A stretch of DNA of 64,000 nucleotides. It comes from Helianthus annuus (Eukaryota > Streptophyta > Magnoliopsida > Asterales > Asteraceae). Where the stretch lies: assembly GCF_002127325.2 (NCBI RefSeq), contig NC_035449.2:144436946-144500945 (forward strand), given 5' to 3'. Positions 55,961 to 64,000 of this stretch are shown here, piece after piece (within the stretch, counting starts at the first letter, position 1; every line of letters begins with the position of its first letter). The position numbers and the translations under genes are program-made. The notes beneath the pieces are model-generated. The model had not been told where the DNA came from, did not search any database, and worked only from the letters and a program-made list of their open reading frames with translations.

Positions 55961-56354
55961 ATGCCACTGCGTATTAGAGGTAGAGGAAGAGGCGGTAAGG
56001 CCCCAATCTTCACCAGCCATGACCATGAAGCCGGGCCATCACACCGGTGAACTCCTTTAGTGACAATGAGCACGAGTCCCCAAGAAGACTGGAGGACATA
56101 TTTAGAGCCTGCGACGCATTCTGGGGGGGGGGGGTAGTTGCACGGACCTCCCATCCGCCGGACATATTTAGAGCCTGCGACACATTCTGGGGGGAGGACA
56201 TATTTAGAGCCTGCGACGCATTCTGGGTGAGGCTGGCCAACTGGGCTACCCACCTTCGTACCATGACTCTTTCGGGCTCCATCAAGGCAACGAGTCCGAT
56301 CATTCTCGCCACTCCTACTTGTCGTTGCAGCGGTCGGGTTCACACCGTGCCTTT
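55961..56354 (+). pseudogene. Gag stub of a second G4 copy, with triplicated segment
   Basis: The frame MPLRIRGRGRGGKAPIF is a typical Tekay gag start, but it stops after 30 codons (TGA 56048-56050). In another frame, MSTSPQEDWRTYLEPATHSG follows. A segment of about 32 bp starting GGACATATTTAGAGCC is present three times (56094, 56160, 56196), with a run of 12 G at 56123-56134 after the first. All of the remaining gag-pol is missing before the LTR tail. Confidence 0.7.
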
Positions 56355-56615
56355 GAGTGAATAAATAAAAAGTCTTGCAAGCTTTTATCACTTTAAATCT
56401 GTTGAACAACATCTCTTTTGTTTTAATCCGCCTGTGGATCCACTTTACATTCCGTTGTGTAATATTTATGTTACTTTCGTTCGGTTTGTGATATTATTAC
56501 TTTTAGACTTCCGCTGTGCATTGAACTGTGATAAATTGACTATGATGATATCAACTACGTCATGATACTCTCCACCGGGCCCACCGGTATTACGTGGAAA
56601 TGTTGGGGTGTGACA
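56355..56615 (+). repeat. G4 LTR tail (second copy)
   Basis: 261 bp matching 55518-55773, ending GGGTGTGACA. It is the 3' remnant of a third LTR position, so LTR-internal-LTR-stub-LTR tail mirrors the tandem of G3. Confidence 0.85.
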
Positions 56616-57101
56616 ATGTAAGATGGTGTACAAACGACGTCAAAGTGATCGTTGTTGTGCGGATCCGGCCAGAGCCCAGATGAGAACGTCTGTTGTGGAT
56701 GGTGGGGAGGATGATAACGACTAGATCGTTGATCCTCATCCTTTAGAGTGGTATGGTGAAGCGTTGCACGCTCCTGCAGAAGTGTTGGCCATGTTTCCTG
56801 ATGTGTAGATTATTATAACTTATTAACAGTAAGTTTGGGATGTGTGTCCCGTTTGTAAATATTGCTGATGCACTGCTGTGCATGTATATTTTGTCAATGT
56901 GCTTTACTGCACAAGTAACTTATTTTGCAAATACGATATGTTTGAATTACAATGTCTTGCATGAGTATAATTTCTTTGTTTAGGTAAGGCGAATAAAGAT
57001 GGTGCTAAGCTCATGTGTGAATGTAGGGTTGAACCTTGTGCTGGACTTGTGTCCACGGACCGTTCATGAGACTTGTAATGTGCTACCATACTGTTTTGCG
57101 C
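56616..57101. other. Unassigned segment with an interrupted short ORF
   Basis: ATG at 56623 opens a plus-strand frame of 61 codons to TAG at 56806-56808 with one internal TAG (near 56725). The text after it (HPLEWYGEALHAPAEVLAMFP) looks protein-like. I do not recognise it; it could be a host gene or element fragment. The rest is noncoding and leads into the Tat element. Confidence 0.35.
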
Positions 57102-58242
57102 TTACCAAAAGAAATTACATGCATTTTGTAATAAACACAAGATCATAACAAAAGTAAAACTTTGTATTGATTTGGATAAGGCGTGGGGCCAGTAGATACA
57201 AAGTAAATAAATATGATAATTATGGTGCATACGCAAGTGCTGACTTTTGTATTGTTGCGCGTTCCAAGTGCGTGGAATGTCTGTTCCATCAAGCCGTTTT
57301 AGGGTATATGCAACTTTTCCTAGGACTTCGTGAATGACGTATGATCCTTCCCATTTGGGCACGAGTTTCCCTGGCTTCTCAGCGTTGGAGGCCTCATTGT
57401 CTCATAGAACAAAATCTCCTGGTACAAAAGTGCATATGCGCACTCGAGCATTATAATATTTCTCTAGCTTTGATTTGTACCTGGCTTCGTTGATGGCTGC
57501 ATTTCCGCGCCTCTCTCAAGGAGATCCAGGTCGATTCTGCGCTCAATCTTGTTGTTTCGCGTTTCCATGGCTATCATTCGTGGTGATGGGAGGCCAATCT
57601 CCGCTGGAATTACTGATTCTGAACCATAAACGAGGTTGGATGGCGTTTCCCCTGTGTTGGTTTTTGGCATAATGCGGTGAGCCCATAAAATGCTTGAGAG
57701 TTCGTCCACCCACCCCCTTCTTGCAGTTCCCAGTCTTGCTTTATGCCATCCACGATCTGCTTGTTGACGCTCTCGACTTGTCCGTTTGCCTGTGGATGCG
57801 TCACAGAGGCGAAACTATATTCAATGTTCATCTCCTTTAACCATTTTTGCAGATCTTCCGACGCGAAGTTGGTACCATTGTCAGTAATGATGCGCAGTGG
57901 TAATCCGAAGTGGCATATGATGTTCTCCCAGATGAATTTTCGGATTACCATGGCTGTAGTTGATGTGAGGGCCTTGGCTTCTACCCATTTAGTAAAGTGG
58001 TCTACCGCTACCACTATAAACTTTACTACGCCAGGCGCGTCCGGGAAAGGACCTACTAAGTTGATGCCCCATTGCTGGAAAGGCCATGCCGCAGTTACTG
58101 GGACCAGAGGGTTCTTAGGGCGGATTGTTTTTGGAGCATGACGTTGACATGACGTGCACTTGCGCAAGAGTTCTACAGCATCTACATGCATGCCTGGCCA
58201 ATAATAGCCATGCGCGGGCCTGCGTGGATTCCACATAGCCCT
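57102..58242 (-). pseudogene. TAT integrase, minus strand
   Basis: The main frame is 57610-58236: the zinc-domain end (HGYYWPGMHVDAVELLRKC), then rve core Asp in WGINLVGPF, Asp in ITDNGTNFAS and Glu in NGQVESVNKQ. The next segments 57464-57709 (LWAHRIMPKTNTGETPSNLVYGSE) and 57102-57362 (PKWEGSYVIHEVLGKVAYTL) are the core end and C-terminal domain, out of frame with each other. This sequence type is the Tat/Ogre lineage of Ty3/gypsy. Confidence 0.85.
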
Positions 58243-59200
58243 TCATGAATCTCTCAGACCAGATACTGCGCGTCGTGCTTGTCTACACATCTTAAGAGAG
58301 GACCCATGTTGAATTTTTCTAGCTTCCGCCTTTCCTTCTGGGAGGGTTCCATGTTGCAAATACATAATGATTGGGGACATCCAAGATGGGTTCCCGACCT
58401 CTATTATGTTTACTTGTCTTAGAGGAACGGATGGATTTGAGAGAACCTCGATGCGGACTTCCTTTGCTAAGTGCTTGAAGCTTGTAGCAGCTGATTTGTT
58501 TAGAGCATCTACGTGCTTGTTCTCACTTCTGTTGATGTGAATTATCTTGAAGGTCTGAAACTGGTTGATCAGAATCCTTGCCTGATCGAGGTATAAGGCC
58601 ATTGCTTCGCCTTTTGCGTCATAATGACCATTGACTTGCTCTGCTACCCACTTGAAATTGACATGTGCTTCAAGATTTTTTGCTCCCATTTTGAGTGCCA
58701 GGCGGAGACCTGCGAGGAATGCTTCGTACTCTGCTTCGTTGTAAGTACTCTTGAAATCTAGATGGATGGCGTACGTGAGTTCGTGGTTATCGGGACTAAC
58801 TAGGCGAAGACCTGCCCCTGCGCCATCATCATTTGACGCGCCATCTGTATGCAATGTCCAAACCCTATCATCAAAGACTGGGGTAGGATTTTGTATGGCT
58901 TCACATTCCTGGATCTTGTCGACGGGAATTTTGGTAACAAAGTCTGCGTGGACTTGTCCCTTAATAGCTGGTCTCGGTTTTTACAAGATGTTATATCCAC
59001 CTAGCTCGATAGCCCATTTGGCTAACCTGCCTGCGACATCTGGTTTGGACAAGACTTGTCCTAGATGATAGTTGGTAAGGACAGTGATGACGTGACCAGA
59101 AAAATATCGTCACAACCTGTGGGATGCGTGAACTAGTGCAAGGACAAATTTCTCCATGATAGAAGCGTGTTTCTGGACCAGTTAACATTTTGCTGATGTA
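58243..59200 (-). pseudogene. TAT RNase H pair
   Basis: 58243-58854 holds a second, archaeal-type RNase H (HTDGASNDDGAGAGLRL, YNEAEYEAFLAGLRLALKMG, INRSENKHVDALNKSA), a feature of the Tat lineage. 58855-59200 holds the degraded first RNase H, with readable words such as MLTGPETRF but shifted frames. Confidence 0.8.
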
Positions 59201-60060
59201 CTATATTGGAGTCTGAACTCCGTCCCTTTCGACCATTAGTACTGCGCCGACTGCTACTTCTGCTGCGAAGAGGTATAGGATTAATGGTTCATCTTTTCGC
59301 GGGGCTGTTAAGGTTGGTAGTTGAATCAGACATTCTTTCATTTGTTGGAAAGCTTTTTCCGCTTCTGGGGTCCATTGAAACTGGCTCTTTTTAACGCAGT
59401 TGCGTAACGTACTGATGAATGGATATGATTTGGCAGCATGATTTGCCAGAAACCTGTTGAGCGCCGCTAACCAACCGGCTAGGCATTGCATTTCTTTGAT
59501 GGATGCTTGTGATGGCCTAAGTTGAATGGCTTCCACTTTCTCTAGGTTAACCTTGAAACCATCTTTGGTTACGATAAACCCTAGGAATTTGCCTTCTTCC
59601 ATGCCGAATGAACATTTGACCAGATTTAGCTTTAGGTTAACTCTGCGTAGGGAGTCGAAGGTGCGCTGAATGTTTGCGAGTATAGAGTCCTCTTCCCGAC
59701 TCATGATAACGAGGTCATTTTGTCTTCGTCCTCTTCCTTCATTTGTACTTGATGATATCCTTTAGAGCAATCTAAGAAACATTTCCAGCGAAAGGATGCT
59801 AGGGAATCTACCTTCTTGTTTATCTCTGGAAGGGCATAACAGTCTTTTGGCTAGGCTTTGTTAAGATCCTTGAAATCAACGCACATGCGCCACCCACCGT
59901 TGTGCTTCTGCACCATTACTGGGTTAGCTACCCAGGTTTGGTATTGTACTTCGCGCAGAATCCCAGCTTGAAGTAATTCGGCTACTTGTTCATTCATTGC
60001 GCGAGCCTTTTCTGTACTGAGACTGCGTTTCCCTTACGCGACTGGTTCTGCGGAAGGTCG
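59201..60060 (-). pseudogene. TAT reverse transcriptase, active site deleted
   Basis: The C-terminal half 59201-59704 (SLRRVNLKLNLVKCSFGMEEGKFLGFIVTKDG) is joined near 59705-59715 to the N-terminal half (WRMCVDFKDLNKA, a TAG, then PKDCYALPEINKKVDSLASF and GYHQVQMKEEDEDKMT). The expected fingers-palm segment with the YVDD motif is missing between them, so RT cannot function. Confidence 0.8.
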
Positions 60061-60244
60061 GATATTTAAGAAGTGTTCTAGTATCTCCCTTGGTACTCCG
60101 GTCATGTCCGCTGGGGACCATGCGAAGATATCCATATTCTCAGATAAGAGTTCTTTCAGTTTTGCGCAGATTGCTAGTGAGATGGCATGCCCTAAGAGAA
60201 TGGTTTACTCAGGGTATTCTTCGTTGAGGACCCACTTCTCTGGT

Positions 60245-60649
60245 TCATTTGATGGTGATGGCTTCGCAACCTTTACTGGTGGCTCGTCCTCTACATACAT
60301 CACCTCTTTGCTGGAATATAGAATTGCTACTCCGGTTTCTGTTGGGAAACCACAAGCGGCATGTGGTATGGATAATCATGCTAAACTCCCTCTGTGAACG
60401 TCTTCCTAGCAGTACATCATGGCGTAGTGTAGCTGCCATAACCATAAAATTGACTGTGACAGTGCGCGAGTGTTCTCCGTCTGAGAGTGTTACAGGGAAG
60501 GCGATTTGTCCCAGTGGAAAGACGGCTTCATTGCAGAAACCAGTTAGAGGAAAATCGACTGGTTTCAAGTGTGCCTTATCCTCTGGGTCTAATTGTTTAA
60601 AGCATTGCTCGTAAATTATATCCATTGAACTACCCGGGTCGATGAACAT
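60245..60649 (-). pseudogene. TAT protease
   Basis: 134 codons beginning MFIDPGSSMDIIYEQCF. The active-site motif expected as D-S/T-G reads DPG, so it is probably inactive. PLGQIAFPVTL and FMVMAATLRHDVLLGRR follow, as in Tat proteases. It lies upstream of RT in the minus direction. Confidence 0.75.
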
Positions 60650-61440
60650 GTAATCAGTACGATAATGACCGAAGATACCAGTTATGATTATCGGACGTTC
60701 TTCTTAAGGACCTCCTAGAATAACGGGGAAGACTACTTGTTGTTCTCACCAATGCTGACTGTGGCTCCGTTTGTGTGGTTTACGCGAGGGTCCCCCTTGC
60801 ACCATGTATGTTTGTTCCGTACTGGTTTTCTGGTGGTTGTTGTTTTCCATATCTTGTTTCATATATCTGAATGTTTTTAGATACTCTTTGTTTCTAGGTT
60901 GGATGTCCCACTGATGTGTTGATCGTGGGTCCAACACTGTGCTATCGGATTTCTTCTAAAGCGTGTACTCTGCCTGAGACTCCTGAAAACCAGATCTGAT
61001 ATGGAGAGATTCAGATCTGGTGTTTTCTTGAGGGTATACCTCTGTTACTTCAGTCGGCAGGTTTGGAGAATCATTAAGAGATCCATTAGATGTGTTCACC
61101 ATTTGCATCGGAGTGACAGATTTTGGTGTAAAAATTTCATTTATGGTATTTTGGATGTTAGTTTTGTCCTTCTCTCCGATGCGCGGATATCGAAGATTGT
61201 TTCTTCTATGCTTTGTTTAGAACCGGTGCGCAGCCGCGTAGGGTTCTACTCAAGATGTTTATGTGCTGGGGTTATGGTATGGTCTCATACACCTGCGCAA
61301 AGTTTTCAGGACCTTACCCCTTCAGGAAGTAATTAATTCTGATTTCTATTAAGACTTTAACAGTACAGGACCACGAAATCAATTGGGCAGAGCTTCGCCT
61401 CAAGAATCTCCAAAAGTTACAAATGAACTAGACAAGTCAC
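60650..61440 (-). other. TAT gag remnant and leader
   Basis: Broken minus-strand frames (for example 60746-60937, MLDPRSTHQWDIQPRNKEY) are probably gag remains; no domain is clear. A perfect inverted repeat CCAGATCTGA/TCAGATCTGG with an 11-base loop lies at 60990-61020. No PBS was identified. Confidence 0.4.
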
Positions 61441-61979
61441 CTATTTATAGATTCACAGGTTCGAACCAGGATGTGCATGGCTTCGTACGAAGCCACAACC
61501 CTTCGTACGAAGGCACACTAATGACAATCTTCTGGCTTCGTTAGAACCAGCCCTTCGAACCAGGACTCATTTCTTTAATAGTCTTCATACTTTTCTTAGA
61601 TCAGCATCAGTCTTTCTTCATTTGCTTCAGCTACATTATGTGATTGACGCAAGCGATAGACATATGCACTCACACATATTGTAAGGCTTCGCATATTTGT
61701 ACTTTCCCGATTTAGCAAGTATTGTTGTATAATCTATATTTAGATACTTGTACTCTTGTCATAAGCTATCTCGTTTCATTTTGTAGTCCGAGACAATTGA
61801 TTATTATGAAAACATAAGTATTTTATTTGTATTATTGTTATTCACGTTGAATTTATGTGCATGTTTATACTCATAATCAACATTTTAAACACTACATTAT
61901 GAATGATTCTTAATTGCACGACGTACGCATACTCTTGTTACACGTAAAACCGGTCAAAACATAAAACTTAATCAAACTT
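61441..61979 (-). promoter_or_regulatory. Probable TAT LTR promoter, minus strand
   Basis: CTATAAATAG on the minus strand at 61441-61450. Upstream of it are two perfect palindromes, GGCTTCGTACGAAGCC (61479-61494) and CCTTCGTACGAAGG (61500-61513). LTR boundaries could not be set because no second copy is in the window. Confidence 0.45.
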
Positions 61980-62255
61980 GAACCTCGAAAGAAAAGGGAA
62001 GACACACTCGTAAGGATGTGCCCCTTCGTAAGGATGTGCACCTTCGTAAGGATGTGCCCATTAGTAAGGATGTGCCCATTCGTGCGAATGTGCACATCCG
62101 TTTCAAACGCACATCAGTCCGAACTCGTCGGAAACCCTAAATTTCACCCTAAGCCTATAAATAGGCACACTACTTCACATTTTCTCTTGCTCCCTTCTTC
62201 ACTGACTCTCTCAAATTCCCCCTCTGCAATCAGCAACATTCTTGTAAGATTTTCT
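61980..62255 (+). promoter_or_regulatory. LTR-like promoter fragment with AAGGATGTGCCC repeats
   Basis: Five near-direct copies of about 20 bp (CGTAAGGATGTGCCC type) at 62008-62098, then TATA CTATAAATAG at 62155-62164 and a CT-rich stretch as seen after the TATA of the G4 LTR. The parent element is not identified. Confidence 0.4.
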
Positions 62256-64000
62256 GTAAGACCCTTAGTTCGATATTAACAATTTCATATAAGTTTCGAC
62301 TATATAATAGCTTTTATACGATTACACATACATATGAAAATACGAGTTTCTTAAAACTTCTTGAAATTTAAAACATTCAACTTAAAGTCTTCGTTTAATC
62401 GCGTAACGACGAAACATAATGCGGAAGCTTGAATCTTTGATTGTGTTCGGTTCTTTGTTGAGCTTGATCGTCATCCAGTGCTTCAAAGTATACCTACATT
62501 TCATAAATCATGAAATGTGTTAGTTATATGGCGTTTAAAACGTGTCTAAACGAATTCGCAAGACAAAACAAGCAAAACAAATTTTTTTTTGCCAGATTCA
62601 TAGCCTGTCGCGGGCCGTGACAGGTTTAGCTTATGTCTTTCACGGAGCGCGAAGCCCCCTGACAAATCGGGACCGAAAAGATGGTTACCCGTCACGGGAC
62701 GCGAGAGTCTGATTTCGACAGAAGGTTTTGCAGCTGGAGCCGCATATTCCCAGGATTGCCATTTTCACTAAAATGGTCATAACTCCCTCAATTTTTATCC
62801 GTTTTACCTCCCTTTTCTTCCTACGAGATCATAATTTGATTCTCTATCATACAGAGTTAAAATCCGACATCTGAATTAACAAAATTCTAGATTTTAAGCC
62901 CTCGGCTTAAAATTCAATTACTAAACTTTTGACCCATTTCATGATTTATTAAACAAACTTGTTTCTAAATCATCATAAAGCCATGGACTACATTTTTAAC
63001 TCAAAATATTTAACTCGTGATCATAACTATTATGAATTACACAACCATTACCCAAGTTATGCGCATAATTCATTTTGACCCGTTTAGAAGATTTAAGAAT
63101 TTAAGCTTAAATCTCACTCTTTCTTTTCACACACCCCATTTCCACATTAAGATATCTAATTATCTTCTACCATAACTATAATTGTGGTGGATTTATTATA
63201 GTGAACTACTTATTCCGAATTCTACCCTTCGGTTTGTCATTTTACGGAAAAGACCCAATTTGAGGCGTTTGACCCAAACGACTTATACCTATAACTTTTT
63301 ACACTTATCAAAAGACTTATTCGATCATAAAACTTATTTTCAAAGACCCTTAAGGGTCATTTGCCCGGTTTATCATTTAAGGGCATTTTGGTTAACTTTA
63401 GCCTGTCCTTTTACGACAAAGGGCTTTTAATAACATATTTGACCGAAATCGCACATTTTAGCTATAATTTTATTTACACATACCTGGCTCGGGTCAAAGT
63501 ATTGACCCATTTTAATACCTTGCCTTAATAAGTTGCTAATTAATAGCAACGCAAATTCTCATACGATATTCACCCATGTGAGCATAAAACTCGACAAGCA
63601 CTTATTAGTCGTTATTGTCAAACGGTGTTAAATTCACCAATTGACCGGTTTGGCCTAAATGACCAAACATTTTGTATTTATAGTAGAATGGTATATTTAC
63701 CATTTCGCTCATTTGACCGTTTTTCGGGTTTCAACCATAAGGTCATATTTCTTTAAAGCTTTTTCTTACATACTTAACCCATCTTGGCGTACACCATAGG
63801 GTATCCTTAAAACTTTAACATACTTTCGCCAATACGTGACTAAATTACCATTTTACCCCTTTCCTCAATATGAGTTACTCCATAAGGTAACATTTTAAAA
63901 ACTCATTGTATGTCCGTCATTTCATGACTAAATTACCGTTTTACCCCTTTTACCATCAGTTAGGGTTTTTCATCATTTTCATTTATTCCGACCCATATCC
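62256..64000. repeat. Probable partial LTR of another gypsy element
   Basis: It begins TGTAAGACCC, like chromovirus LTR ends, and its base style (on the minus strand, words such as ACCAAAATGCCC) resembles the G4 LTR. Three copies of a 13-base word close to TCACGG-N-GCGCGA lie at 62607, 62639 and 62694; the first is inverted within the palindrome CCTGTCGCGG-G-CCGTGACAGG. No ORF. Orientation is uncertain and the window ends inside it. Confidence 0.4.

Noticed and set aside
56047..56364. 105-codon plus-strand frame
   Set aside because: It reads through the triplicated gag segment and G run in a shifted frame; the natural gag words are in another frame.

Overview
This window is plant nuclear DNA, almost certainly from a eudicot with a large repeat-rich genome. 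I lean towards Asteraceae, but nothing here proves the family. I found no convincing host gene. All 64 kb reads as nested LTR retrotransposons, and seven insertion events can be separated.

Layout. (1) 1-7194 plus a 41-bp tail at 23742-23782: 'S1', a plus-strand Ty1/copia Sirevirus, with gag start and 5' LTR left of the window. (2) 7195-23736: 'G3', a minus-strand Ty3/gypsy chromovirus (Tekay/Del-like) in tandem form, LTR-internal-LTR-internal-LTR, sitting inside the S1 3' LTR with one ATGAA target duplication around the whole array. (3) 23783-25063: the 5' end of 'S2', a minus-strand Sirevirus whose gag is cut by S1. (4) 25064-25995 and 50670-52163: 'G4', a plus-strand chromovirus pol, cut by S2 in RT and by 'LARD' between RNase H and integrase. 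(5) 26001-50664: LARD, a pol-less gypsy-type element (tRNA-Asp-like PBS, TSD AGAAT). It is itself split by (6) 'ATH' at 27076-34293, an Athila-type remnant with an intact ORF1 (TSD TTAAA), and by (7) 'S3' at 37750-47719, a minus-strand Sirevirus. (8) 52164-56615: a 3.6-kb G4 LTR, a gag stub with PBS, and a second LTR tail. (9) About 57100-61900: a decayed minus-strand Tat-lineage element. (10) 61980-64000: LTR-like DNA of further elements.

Order of insertion: G4 is oldest; then S2 and LARD into G4; S1 into S2; G3 into S1; S3 and ATH into LARD. ATH looks very young, with one difference in the 733 bp where its LTRs can be compared. Every gag-pol is broken by stops, frameshifts or deletions. The longest undamaged frames are the ATH ORF1, the S3 gag, the LARD coiled-coil ORF and a G3 accessory ORF upstream of gag.

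Most interesting non-coding signals. Between the RNase H stop and the 3' LTR, S1 and S3 share two hairpins whose inner and outer stems differ in sequence but stay paired. Most LTR families carry their own short, repeated, often self-complementary 'phrase' just upstream of the TATA box; the richest is the paired CACGG..CCGTG cassette of LARD (14 copies). A bipartite box lies a fixed 9-10 nt upstream of the polypurine tract in four gypsy families. G3 carries two conserved ORFs ahead of gag.
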